From contig LNDW01000003.1 in the NCBI GenBank assembly GCA_001464815.1, forward strand, positions 39,943-103,942: DNA of 64,000 bases, read 5' to 3'. Positions 16,192-26,972 of the stretch are shown here, piece after piece. The stretch's first letter is position 1. Every line of letters starts with the position of its first letter. Below the pieces are notes generated by a model. The model was not told the DNA's origin. It did not search any database and saw only the letters and a list, made by a program, of their open reading frames with translations. The position numbers and the translations under genes were made by a program. The stretch comes from Betaproteobacteria bacterium Ga0077527 (GTDB lineage: Bacteria > Pseudomonadota > Gammaproteobacteria > Burkholderiales > SG8-41).

Positions 16192-17166
16192 TCAGGCCTT
16201 GATGCCCACGGCCCGGATCACCTTGCCCCATTTGTCGTATTCAGACTGGATGAAGCGGCCGAATTCCGCCGGTGTTGACGGTGCCGCGTCGGTGCCGGCA
16301 CGCCGGAAACCTTCAACGAGGTCCGGCGACTTCAGTATCACCGTGGTTTCCCGGTGCAGCAGATCGATGATTGCCTTCGGTGTCCCTTTCGGCACCGACA
16401 TGCCCATCCAGAACGTCGCCTCGTAGCCGGGCACACCCGCTTCAGCAATGCTCGGCACGTCGGGCATCTGCTGCGAACGTTGCGCGGTGGTCACGGCCAG
16501 TGCCAGCAGGCGGCCCGCCCGGTGGTGCTGCAAGGCAATCGCGATGCCCGGGAAACCGATCTTGACCTGGCCGCCGAGCATGTCCGCGATGGCGGCGCCG
16601 CTGCCCTTGTATGAAATATGGGTAACCTTGATGTTGGCCATGGACATGAACAGTTCGCCGAACAGATGCTGGCCGCCGCCGGTGCCGGACGATGCCCAGT
16701 CGAGCTTGCCTGGCTGGCTGTTGGCCAGGGCGATCAATTCCTTCACCGATTTCGCCGGCAACGTGGGATGTACCATCAGCACGTTGGGCGCCGAGCCGAA
16801 CTGCGTCACCGGCACAAAATCCTTCAACGGATCATAGGACAGCTTGGCGTAGACATGCGGGCTGACCACAAAAGGTGTTGCGGCCTGCAGGATGGTGTAA
16901 CCATCAGGCTCGGCTTTTGCAGCCACTGCGGTGCCCAGCGCGCCGCCCTGCCCCGGACGGTTATCGATGACGAACTGCTGGCCCAGACGTTCGGCGAGTT
17001 TGGCCGAGGTCAGCCGTGTCGGCACGTCGGTGGCACCGCCTGCGGCAAAGGGAATGATCATGCGCACCGGACGCTGGGGGTAAGCCTGCGCCGCCAGCAC
17101 GCTGCCGGCCGTCATCATCAGTGTCAATCCCAGCGGTAAACTGCTGCGTTTCAAGCTTCGATTCAT
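16192..17166 (-). CDS. Bug/TctC-family periplasmic binding protein
   Basis: 324 residues with a signal peptide (MNRSLKRSSLPLGLTLMMTA, cleaved after LAAQA), then the canonical Bug opening YPQRPVRMIIPFAAGGATDV. Other conserved pieces are IDNRPGQGGALGTAVAAKAEPDGY and SSGTGGGQHLFGELF, which form the ligand pocket. It starts at ATG 17166, preceded by GGAGGAG six to twelve bases away. The mature protein should be periplasmic and pass a carboxylate ligand to a transporter or sensor. No TctAB genes are near. It is closely similar in plan to the receptor at 17320-18315, suggesting duplication. Confidence 0.93.
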   Translation of the reverse strand: MNRSLKRSSLPLGLTLMMTAGSVLAAQAYPQRPVRMIIPFAAGGATDVPTRLTSAKLAERLGQQFVIDNRPGQGGALGTAVAAKAEPDGYTILQAATPFVVSPHVYAKLSYDPLKDFVPVTQFGSAPNVLMVHPTLPAKSVKELIALANSQPGKLDWASSGTGGGQHLFGELFMSMANIKVTHISYKGSGAAIADMLGGQVKIGFPGIAIALQHHRAGRLLALAVTTAQRSQQMPDVPSIAEAGVPGYEATFWMGMSVPKGTPKAIIDLLHRETTVILKSPDLVEGFRRAGTDAAPSTPAEFGRFIQSEYDKWGKVIRAVGIKA

Positions 17167-17253
17167 GTTGTCTCCTCCATCGTTGTAATTGGTTTGATGC
17201 CGCCTGATTCCACCACCGCGTCATGTTAACAATGGCGCCGGATTCCGGTGTAC

Positions 17254-17282
17254 AAAAAACAACGCCGCCCGAAGGCGGCGTT
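17254..17282 (-). terminator. Terminator for the downstream Bug gene
   Basis: Perfect 9-bp stem AACGCCGCC (17261-17269) against GGCGGCGTT (17274-17282), loop CGAA. On the minus strand it is followed by GTTTTTTG. It ends the transcript of the Bug gene whose stop is at 17320. Confidence 0.9.
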
Positions 17283-17319
17283 GAGATCGATGATGCGGTG
17301 CAGCGTCCGCTTTACAGTC

Positions 17320-18315
17320 TCAGTTGATTTCAGCACCGCTGGCACGAACCACCTTGGCCCATTTATCGGCCTCGACCTTGATGAAGTCGAAAAACTTCTC
17401 CGGCGTGTCCTGCCAGGCCGGTTCCTGGCCCACGGCCTGCAGGCTCTTCGCCATTTCCGGCGACTTCAGCACCCGCAGCAGATCGCCGTGCAGGCGCATC
17501 TGCAGGTCACGCTGCAGACCCTTGGGGCCGGAAATGCCGAACCACGCCACCATCTCGTAGCCCTTGACCCCGGCTTCGGCAACCGTCGGCACCTCGGGCA
17601 GTTCCGGCGAGCGTTTGCCACCGGTCACGCCCAGCGCGCGCAGCCGGCCGGTCTTGATGTGCGGCAGCATGCCGGCAATACCCGGGAATGCCAGCATCAC
17701 CTGACCTCCGAGCAGATCGGTGGTCACCGGACCGCTGCCGCGGTACGGGATGTGGTTGATCTTGATGCCAGCCATGTTGGCGAACAAGGCCCCGGTCAGG
17801 TGCTGGGTGCTGCCGTTGCCTGACGAGGCATAATCGATTTGGCCCGGACGTGCCTTGGCCAGCGCGATCAGCTCCTTGACCGATTTGGCCGGCAGCGAGG
17901 GATGCACCACCAGCACATTCGGTGCACTGGTGACCTGGGTGATGGGTGTGAAGTCATTGAGCGAATCGTAGGGCAGCTTCTTGTACAGGGCAGCACTGAC
18001 AAAGTGGGTGTTGCTGATCATGAACAGCGTGTAGCCGTCGGGCGGTGATTTGGCGGCGACGTCGGCGCCGATGGTGGATCCGGCACCGGGACGGTTGTCG
18101 ACCAGCACCTGCTGCTTGAACTGGTCGGCAAGGCGCTGGGTGATGATGCGGCCCGGCACATCGGCGGCACCGCCTGCCGAAAACGGGATGATCAGGCGCA
18201 CCGGCTTGGCCGGAAAGGACTGCGCCGCGAGGGGTGCTGAAGCCACGGCGGACAGGGTTATGACCGCGGTCAGAACATGCTTGCAAGTTATTGATTTCAA
18301 GATACTTTTCTCCAA
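17320..18315 (-). CDS. Bug/TctC-family periplasmic binding protein
   Basis: 331 residues: a signal peptide (hydrophobic HVLTAVITLSAVASAPLAAQ) followed by FPAKPVRLIIPFSAGGAADV, NRPGAGSTIGADVAAKSPPD and SSGNGSTQHLTGALF, all diagnostic of the Bug receptor family. It begins at ATG 18315, with AGAAAAG-type purines just upstream, and ends before a strong terminator. It is one of three such receptors in 5 kb, and in the same orientation as the receptor at 16192. This expansion is typical of Burkholderiales. The ligand is unknown. Confidence 0.93.
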   Translation of the reverse strand: MEKSILKSITCKHVLTAVITLSAVASAPLAAQSFPAKPVRLIIPFSAGGAADVPGRIITQRLADQFKQQVLVDNRPGAGSTIGADVAAKSPPDGYTLFMISNTHFVSAALYKKLPYDSLNDFTPITQVTSAPNVLVVHPSLPAKSVKELIALAKARPGQIDYASSGNGSTQHLTGALFANMAGIKINHIPYRGSGPVTTDLLGGQVMLAFPGIAGMLPHIKTGRLRALGVTGGKRSPELPEVPTVAEAGVKGYEMVAWFGISGPKGLQRDLQMRLHGDLLRVLKSPEMAKSLQAVGQEPAWQDTPEKFFDFIKVEADKWAKVVRASGAEIN

Positions 18316-18397
18316 ATTTCAAGAGCGGCTGCAAAAACAGGCGCGCAATCATACCACCGAGAAATCAGATTCGCTTCATGCCCTGTATCTCAAAGCA

Positions 18398-18482
18398 GAA
18401 ATGAAACGCCCTGCATCAAGCGGGTGAAATGAAATGCACCGCATCAAGCGGATAAAAATGAAACGCCCCGCATTAAGCGGGG
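18398..18482. repeat. Three tandem ~28-bp repeats
   Basis: Copies begin at 18398, 18426 and 18455 with period 28-29. Each contains AAATGAAA(C/T)GC followed by C(C/T)GCAT(C/T)AAGCGG. Each can fold a small CCGC/GCGG hairpin, and the third is a perfect terminator. There are no spacers, so it is not CRISPR. Confidence 0.8.
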
Positions 18483-18679
18483 CGTGGTGCACCCTGAGGT
18501 GCGGGCACCTTGCGGTGCGGCGCCGCCAGAGCGGCGTCCTTTGATGAATGGCATCACACCACTCCGGACTCAGGCGATCGCAGTGCGCACCGCAATCGTG
18601 GCAGGCGATATCCGGACGGTTGCCCGGAATCTCGCACGCGGCGCCGCGGGTACCGGCGACACCGTGCTGCATGAATCTG
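18455..18679 (-). ncRNA. Candidate small RNA
   Basis: On the minus strand a promoter-like pair (18686-18714) precedes a ~225-base stretch. It ends in a perfect hairpin CGCCCCGC/GCGGGGCG (18464-18484) followed by TTTCATTTTT. Upstream of the terminator are three more compact hairpins: 18489-18502 (GCACC/GGTGC), 18505-18518 (GCACC/GGTGC) and 18521-18536 (CGCCGC/GCGGCG). Such a string is expected for a structured RNA rather than for the overlapping open frames, which have no ribosome sites. It lies between clpB and a Bug gene. It matches no RNA family I can name. Confidence 0.35.
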
Positions 18680-18685
18680 ATGCCA

Positions 18686-18714
18686 GTTTTACGCCCGTCA
18701 AAAAGTGGCGTCAA
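18686..18714 (-). promoter_or_regulatory. Putative sigma-70 promoter
   Basis: Minus-strand TTGACG (18709-18714), 17-base spacer, then TAAAAC (18686-18691). The -35 is good and the -10 fair. It would drive the candidate small RNA. Confidence 0.35.
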
Positions 18715-18816
18715 CCCTCTTTTTCTGATTTGCGACGCCGCCATTGGCATGAAACGTGACGTCGCAAAAAAACAAAAACTTAGGTCACGGTGTTAAAGCA
18801 ATCTGCAGCAGCCGGT

Positions 18817-21414
<2,598 letters not shown>

Positions 21415-21447
21415 CGTTGTTCCGTAACGAAATGATCGATGGCTCAG

Positions 21448-21475
21448 AGATGGGGCTCCGGAGCGGAAATTTCAA
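21448..21475 (-). promoter_or_regulatory. Sigma-32 heat-shock promoter of clpB
   Basis: Minus-strand TTGAAA (21470-21475), a 14-base spacer, and CCCCATCT (21448-21455). This fits the RpoH consensus (CTTGAAA, 11-16 bases, CCCCATNT) almost perfectly. It would give a leader of roughly 27 bases before the clpB ATG. Confidence 0.85.
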
Positions 21476-21512
21476 TGCATCCGGAAGGGGTATTCTTTCG
21501 TAAGAAAATTAT

Positions 21513-21534
21513 TAAATTAAAACAATGGCTTATA
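21513..21534 (+). repeat. AT-rich intergenic motif, copy 5
   Basis: Core AATTAAAACAATGGCTTAT, the clearest copy, between the clpB promoter and the stop of the glutamate-synthase-like gene. Confidence 0.7.
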
Positions 21535-21552
21535 AAAAAACTGGAAGCGGCG

Positions 21553-23076
21553 TCAGAGCGCAATGCTGCCCGGCATCACCGGCGCCGCGACCACGCCGCG
21601 CCGGCCGACCTCGGGATAGGGATGCAGCATGTTCAACGCGATGCTCTGGTTGGCGGTCTGCACGATGCGCACATGCTCGCGCTTCAGCTCTCGCGCGTGG
21701 CGGCAGCCACAGGCGTGGGCGATCATGTCGATCTCCTTGTTCATGTTGCGGCAGTAGTTCGCCACGCGCAGGTATTTCTCTTCCACCACCAGACCACGCT
21801 GCAGGCGTTTGTTATGGGTGGTGACCCCCGTCGGACAGGTGTTCTGGTGGCAGCGCAGCGACTGGATGCAGCCCAGTGCGAACATGAAGCCGCGCGCGGT
21901 GTTGATGAAATCGGCACCGACACACAGCGCCCAGGCCGCCTTGGCCGAGGTCACCAGCTTGCCGGCGGCCACCACCTTGACCCGTTCGCGCAAACCGGAC
22001 TGGATCAGCGCATCAACCACCCGCGGCAGTGCTTCGGCAATCGGCAATGCCATGTGATCCATCAATGTCTGCGGTGCGGCACCGGTGCCGCCCTCACCGC
22101 CATCAATGGCGATGAAGTCCGGCGCATATTCCGGACCACGGCGCAGGATCGCATCACAAAGATCGTTCATGAACGCCCAGCCGCCGATGGCAGTCTTCAC
22201 GCCCACCGGGCGGCCAGTCAGATTGCGGATGTACGCCACCTTGTCAAGCAGCTGTTCGACGTTGGCGATGTCGCGGTGGCGGTTGGGGCTGATCGAATCC
22301 TGACCGACCGGAATGCCGCGGATGCGTGCGATTTCCTCGGTCACTTTCTCGCCCGGCAATACACCGCCTTTGCCCGGCTTGGCGCCCTGCGACAGCTTGA
22401 TTTCGAAGGCCGCGACACGCTGCGCCAGCTCCTTCGCCTTCGCAGCCGAAAAACTGCCGTCCTGTTCGCGGATGCCGTACTTGGCAGTGCCGATCTGCAT
22501 GATCACGTCGCAGCCGCCGGAGAGGTGGTATGGCGACAGCCCGCCCTCGCCGGTGTCCATCCAGCAACCGGCGGCAGCGGCGCCGCGTGACAGCGCTTCA
22601 ACCGCCGGCTGCGAAATCGCGCCGAAGCTCATGCCGCTGACATTGACGATGGATTTTGCCTCGAAAGGCCGGGCGCAGTAACCGTCACCGATCAGGATCG
22701 ACGGCGTCGGCAGCCGGTCTTCCTCGAGCACCGGGTATGGATGATTGACAAAAATGATCGAGCCCGGCGCGCTCAGGTCATTGGTCGAGCCGAAGCCGAT
22801 GATGCCGCCCTCGTTCTTCGCTTCCTTGTATACCCAGCCGCGGGTGGCGCGGTTGAAGGGCATTTCCTCGCGGTCGTTGAGGAAAAAATACTGGCGGAAA
22901 TATTCGCCGAGATTCTCGAAAAAGAAACGCAGCCGGCCAATCACCGGATAGTTGCGCAGCACCGTGTGCTTTTTCTGCGTGACATCGTGGATGATCAGGA
23001 TGATCAGCCCGCCGATCAGCAGCAGGCCAAGCACCGTGCCGATGCCATACGACAGCACGCCCATGAATCCGTCCAT
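21553..23076 (-). CDS. Membrane-anchored glutamate-synthase-like FMN protein
   Basis: 507 residues from ATG 23076, chosen because GGAGGAG lies 6-12 bases upstream; the frame opens 21 codons earlier. One N-terminal membrane helix (VLGLLLIGGLIILIIH) precedes a domain matching the FMN/glutamate-binding half of GltB (SGMSFGAISQPAVEALSRGA, DGGEGGTGAAP, GADFINTARGFMFALGC). The cysteines in CIQSLRCHQNTCPTG suggest a 3Fe-4S cluster. The stand-alone, anchored form is widespread. Whether it makes glutamate, or oxidises another substrate through an Fe-S partner, is not known. No gltD-like subunit is nearby. Confidence 0.85.
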   Translation of the reverse strand: MDGFMGVLSYGIGTVLGLLLIGGLIILIIHDVTQKKHTVLRNYPVIGRLRFFFENLGEYFRQYFFLNDREEMPFNRATRGWVYKEAKNEGGIIGFGSTNDLSAPGSIIFVNHPYPVLEEDRLPTPSILIGDGYCARPFEAKSIVNVSGMSFGAISQPAVEALSRGAAAAGCWMDTGEGGLSPYHLSGGCDVIMQIGTAKYGIREQDGSFSAAKAKELAQRVAAFEIKLSQGAKPGKGGVLPGEKVTEEIARIRGIPVGQDSISPNRHRDIANVEQLLDKVAYIRNLTGRPVGVKTAIGGWAFMNDLCDAILRRGPEYAPDFIAIDGGEGGTGAAPQTLMDHMALPIAEALPRVVDALIQSGLRERVKVVAAGKLVTSAKAAWALCVGADFINTARGFMFALGCIQSLRCHQNTCPTGVTTHNKRLQRGLVVEEKYLRVANYCRNMNKEIDMIAHACGCRHARELKREHVRIVQTANQSIALNMLHPYPEVGRRGVVAAPVMPGSIAL

Positions 23077-23200
23077 GTGCCGCTCCTCCGCCTTCGGTTG
23101 ACCCGCTCGGTTAAAATCCCGATCCAGCTTGTTGCCCACTATAGCAGCTTGCCGTTAACGGCAAGTTTCAGCCTGCTCTGCAGCCCCTTTCGTAATCACC

Positions 23201-24064
23201 GTGCAACAAACGACCCTGTCGAACATGAATCTGAACGCAGACTTGACCGCAGAAATCGAACGCAATGTTACGGCTGCACTGGCCGAGGATGTCGCCGGCG
23301 GAGACCTCACCGCCCTGCTCACTCCGGACCACCCGGCTGCCGCCAGGGTGATCTGCCGTGAATCCGCGGTGCTTTGCGGCAGTGCCTGGTTCGAAGCCTG
23401 CATGCGCCGTCTCGATCCCGGCGTACACATCGCCTGGCAGGCCCGCGACGGCGACCGTATCGAGCCCGGCACCCTGCTGTGCACTCTCCATGGCCGCAGC
23501 CGCGCCCTGCTCACTGGCGAACGGTCCTCACTGAATTTCCTGCAACTGCTGTCTGCAGTAGCCACCACGACCCGCCGTTATGTCGATGCCGTGGCCGGCA
23601 CCCGCGCTGCGATCCTCGACACCCGCAAGACCCTGCCCGGCCTGCGCGTGGCGCAGAAACACGCGGTGCTTGCCGGTGGCGGCATGAATCACCGCATGGG
23701 GTTGTGGGACGCGATCCTGATCAAGGAAAACCACATTGCCGCGGCTGGTGGTGTCAGTGCTGCATTACGTGCCGCAGCGGCGCAGGCAGATCAGGCGCAG
23801 TGGATACAGATCGAAGTCGAAACGCTGGATCAGCTGCGCGAGGCGATTGAAGCCGGCGCAAAGATGGTGTTGCTTGACAACATGAGCGTCGAGCAGATGC
23901 GCGAAGCGGTGAACTGGACTGCGGGCCGCGCCGCACTGGAGGCCTCGGGTGGCATCACGCTGGACAATGTGCGGGCGATTGCCGAAACCGGGGTCGACCG
24001 TATTTCAATCGGCGCACTGACCAAGGATGTCAGCGCCATCGATCTGTCGATGCGTTTTGTCTAG
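23201..24064 (+). CDS. nadC: Quinolinate phosphoribosyltransferase
   Basis: Converts quinolinate and PRPP to nicotinate mononucleotide in NAD synthesis. 287 residues from GTG 23201; ATG 23225 ([12 protein letters not shown]) is an equally plausible start. Family motifs are [25 protein letters not shown] (PRPP-side helix), [11 protein letters not shown] and [16 protein letters not shown], then EVETLDQL and GASGGI-like [11 protein letters not shown] near the end. It is divergent from the glutamate-synthase-like gene and convergent with thrC. There are no nadA or nadB genes in this window. Confidence 0.96.
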   Translation: MQQTTLSNMNLNADLTAEIERNVTAALAEDVAGGDLTALLTPDHPAAARVICRESAVLCGSAWFEACMRRLDPGVHIAWQARDGDRIEPGTLLCTLHGRSRALLTGERSSLNFLQLLSAVATTTRRYVDAVAGTRAAILDTRKTLPGLRVAQKHAVLAGGGMNHRMGLWDAILIKENHIAAAGGVSAALRAAAAQADQAQWIQIEVETLDQLREAIEAGAKMVLLDNMSVEQMREAVNWTAGRAALEASGGITLDNVRAIAETGVDRISIGALTKDVSAIDLSMRFV

Positions 24065-24119
24065 CGGGTGACTGAGGCCAAAAACGGGAACGGTATTGCA
24101 GACACATTCCCGAATTTTT

Positions 24120-24141
24120 TACAACCCATTGTTTTAATTCA
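24120..24141 (-). repeat. AT-rich intergenic motif, copy 6
   Basis: Minus-strand core AATTAAAACAATGGGTTGT between the convergent stops of nadC and thrC, overlapping the thrC stop codon. Confidence 0.65.
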
Positions 24142-25590
24142 ATTTTTTGTGCGACCGGCGATATAGGTCTTGACCGCCTCGACATCCGGATCCATCACCG
24201 CCACCCGCTGCAGCCGGCTTTCCAGTCCTTCATAACCCGGCGGCACCTCGGGATCGCGGCCCAGTGCCTCGCGTATGGTTTCGGCAAACTTCGCCGGCAA
24301 CGCGGTTTCCAGGCAGATCAACGGCACGCCGGTTTCGCGTTGCGCGACTCCGACATTGATGCCGTCGGCGGTATGCGGATCAATGGTGACGCCGTATTTC
24401 TGGTGGATGCGACGGATCGCCGCAACACGGTCGGCATGGCTGCTGCGGCCGGAGGCAAAGCCATACTGCGCCAAGGTCCGCCAGCACGGCGCCTCTGCCA
24501 GATTGAAGCCGCCCGCCTCCTCCACCTCGCGCCACAGCCGCGCGACCATCACCGCATCACGCTGCACCAGATCGAAGACAAAGCGTTCGAAATTGGACGC
24601 CTTGGAAATGTCCATCGACGGGCTCGAGGTCTGCGCGGTCTCGCGGCTGGAACGCACGCGGTAACGGCCGCTTTTGAAAAACTCGTCGAGCACGTCGTTT
24701 TCATTAGAGGCGAGAATCAGCTGGCGGATCGGCAGGCCCATCATCCGCGCGATGTGGCCGGCGAAGATGTTGCCGAAATTGCCCGAGGGCACGGCAAATG
24801 AAACTTCTTCGTCGTTGCCGCGGGTCGCCGAAAAATAACCCTTGAAGTAATACACCACCTGGGCCACCACCCGCGCCCAGTTGATCGAGTTCACCGCGCC
24901 AATGCGGTGCGCATTCTTGAATGCAGCATCACCACTGACCGCCTTGACGATGTCCTGGCAGTCGTCGAACACACCGCGGATCGCGATGTTGAAAATATTG
25001 GCGTCCTGCAGTGAATACATCTGCGCGCGCTGGAAGGGACTCATCTTGCCGTGCGGCGAGAGCATGAATACACGGATGCCCTTGCGGCCGCGCATCGCGT
25101 ATTCAGCGGCCGAACCGGTGTCGCCCGAAGTCGCGCCAAGGATGTTCAGCGTGCGACCTTCGCGCGCCAGCACATATTCGAACAGCTCGCCAAGGAGCTG
25201 CATCGCCACATCCTTGAACGCCAGTGTCGGGCCGTTGGAGAGCTGCAGCAGGTGCAGCCCGGGCTCCAGCGTCTTCAGTGGCGTGATCTCGGCTGAGCCG
25301 AAAACCTCGCAGCGGTAGGCGCGGTGCACCATCGCCTTGAGATCCGCCTCTGCGATGTCATCCACATAACGGCTGATGATGGCAAAGGCCAGGTCCGGGT
25401 AGCTGAGCTTGCGCATTGCAGCGAGTTCGTCGGCACCGAGGCGCGGATAGGCCTGAGGCACCACCAGCCCGCCGTCAGGTGCGAGACCGCCGAGCAGCAC
25501 GTCGCAGAAGCGCGCGACCGGCATCCGGCCGCGGGTGCTGATGTAGCGCGCCGGCGAGGCCTGCGCGAGTTTGGATGCGGGAACACTCAT
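24139..25590 (-). CDS. thrC: Threonine synthase
   Basis: PLP enzyme converting O-phosphohomoserine to threonine. At 483 residues it is the long (class II) form. The PLP lysine lies in GPTLAFKDVAMQLLG, preceded by MARGL-like YISTRGRMPVARFCDVLLGG at the N-terminus. Other motifs are SGDTGSAAEYA and SGNFGNIFAGH. It starts at ATG 25590, 30 bases downstream of the hom stop, and both follow alaC on the same strand. The three form the alaC-hom-thrC operon common in betaproteobacteria. Confidence 0.97.
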   Translation of the reverse strand: MSVPASKLAQASPARYISTRGRMPVARFCDVLLGGLAPDGGLVVPQAYPRLGADELAAMRKLSYPDLAFAIISRYVDDIAEADLKAMVHRAYRCEVFGSAEITPLKTLEPGLHLLQLSNGPTLAFKDVAMQLLGELFEYVLAREGRTLNILGATSGDTGSAAEYAMRGRKGIRVFMLSPHGKMSPFQRAQMYSLQDANIFNIAIRGVFDDCQDIVKAVSGDAAFKNAHRIGAVNSINWARVVAQVVYYFKGYFSATRGNDEEVSFAVPSGNFGNIFAGHIARMMGLPIRQLILASNENDVLDEFFKSGRYRVRSSRETAQTSSPSMDISKASNFERFVFDLVQRDAVMVARLWREVEEAGGFNLAEAPCWRTLAQYGFASGRSSHADRVAAIRRIHQKYGVTIDPHTADGINVGVAQRETGVPLICLETALPAKFAETIREALGRDPEVPPGYEGLESRLQRVAVMDPDVEAVKTYIAGRTKN

Positions 25591-25620
25591 GTCGTATTTC
25601 CGGTGGCTTTCATTGCAGGT

Positions 25621-26934
25621 TCATTTATCCAGCGTTTCCATGCGCAGCCGGGTGACCTGGCCTGAAACAACCGGCAGTGCCTCGATGCGCTGGATGGCCA
25701 CGTCGATTTTCTTTTCCTGGGTCAGGTGGGTGAGCAGGATGATGTCGACCTGCTGCTCGCCGGCCTGCGGTTCCTTCTGCACCAGCGCTTCGATCGAGAT
25801 CGCCTGATCGGCGAGAATGCGGGTGATGTCGGCCAGCACACCGGCCTGGTCCGCAACACGCAGCCGCAGGTAGTACGAAGTCTCGACTTCGCCCATCGCC
25901 AGCACCGGCACATCCGACAACTGGTCGGGCTGGAAGGCCAGGTACGGCACACGGTGCGCCGGCTCCACGCTCAGCGCACGCGCCACATCAACCAGGTCGG
26001 CCACCACCGCCGAGGCGGTCGGCTCGGAGCCGGCACCGGCGCCGTAGTACATGGTCTGCCCCACCGCGTCGCCCTTGACCAGGATCGCGTTCATCACCCC
26101 CTCAACGTTGGCGATCAGCTGGCGCTCCGGAATCAGCGTCGGATGTACTCGCAGTTCGAAGCCTGCGTCCTTGCGTTTGGCGATGCCGAGCAGCTTGATG
26201 CGATAACCCAGCTCGCCGGCGTAACGGATGTCCTGCTGCGCGAGTTTCGAGATGCCTTCGACATGCGCCTTCTCGAACTGCACCGGAATACCGAAACCGA
26301 TGGCCGCCATGATCGCCAGCTTGTGCGCCGCATCCACCCCTTCGATGTCAAAGGTCGGATCGGCCTCGGCATAACCCATGCGCTGCGCCTCCTTCAGCAC
26401 GTCGGCGAAGGCGGCACCCTTGCCGCGCATCTCGGACAGGATGAAGTTGCTGGTGCCGTTGATGATGCCGGCAATCCATTCGATGCGGTTGGCGGTCAGC
26501 CCCTCACGCAGCGACTTGATGATCGGGATGCCGCCGCCGACCGCCGCCTCGAAGGCGACCATCACACCCTTGGCGCGCGCCGCGGTGAAGATTTCGTTGC
26601 CGTGTAATGCGAGCAGCGCCTTGTTGGCGGTGACCACATGTTTGCCGTTGGCGATCGCCTTCAGCATCAGCTCCTTGGCGATGCCGTAGCCACCGATCAG
26701 TTCGACAACGATGTCGATATCGGGGTGGGTCACGACGTCATTCGCGTCGGCAGTGACTTTCGCGGCGTCGCCGACGATGCTTTTTGCCCTTGCCACATCC
26801 TTGTCGGCAACCATGGTCATGCGAATGGCGCGACCGGCGCGACGCGAGATTTCCTCGCTGTTCCTCTGCAATACCTTGAACGTGCCGCCGCCGACGGTGC
26901 CGATGCCGAGCAGGCCTACATTGATCGGTTTCAT
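25621..26934 (-). CDS. hom: Homoserine dehydrogenase
   Basis: Reduces aspartate semialdehyde to homoserine, the branch point to threonine and methionine. 437 residues: NAD(P) motif GLLGIGTVGGG near residue 9, catalytic-domain signature GYAEADPTFDIEGVDAAHKL around 200, and a C-terminal ACT domain (LRLRVADQAGVLADITRIL) that gives threonine feedback in this family. It starts at ATG 26934. It lies between alaC and thrC, 38 bases after the alaC stop with an AT-rich motif in between, and probably in one transcript. Confidence 0.97.
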   Translation of the reverse strand: MKPINVGLLGIGTVGGGTFKVLQRNSEEISRRAGRAIRMTMVADKDVARAKSIVGDAAKVTADANDVVTHPDIDIVVELIGGYGIAKELMLKAIANGKHVVTANKALLALHGNEIFTAARAKGVMVAFEAAVGGGIPIIKSLREGLTANRIEWIAGIINGTSNFILSEMRGKGAAFADVLKEAQRMGYAEADPTFDIEGVDAAHKLAIMAAIGFGIPVQFEKAHVEGISKLAQQDIRYAGELGYRIKLLGIAKRKDAGFELRVHPTLIPERQLIANVEGVMNAILVKGDAVGQTMYYGAGAGSEPTASAVVADLVDVARALSVEPAHRVPYLAFQPDQLSDVPVLAMGEVETSYYLRLRVADQAGVLADITRILADQAISIEALVQKEPQAGEQQVDIILLTHLTQEKKIDVAIQRIEALPVVSGQVTRLRMETLDK

Positions 26935-26940
26935 AAAATA

Positions 26941-26962
26941 TCAATCAAAACAATTGGTTATA
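26941..26962 (+). repeat. AT-rich intergenic motif, copy 7
   Basis: Core AATCAAAACAATTGGTTAT, filling the gap between the alaC stop and hom start. Confidence 0.65.
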
Positions 26963-26972
26963 TTAAATCCGC

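Noticed and set aside
18398..18482. Possible CRISPR array
   Set aside because: Three near-identical units repeat every 28-29 bases with no unique spacers between them; the units are hairpin repeats.
18376..18750. 124-residue minus-strand frame beside clpB
   Set aside because: It crosses the tandem repeats and terminator hairpin and has no ribosome site; only a weak CxxC-like cluster. Treated as noncoding.
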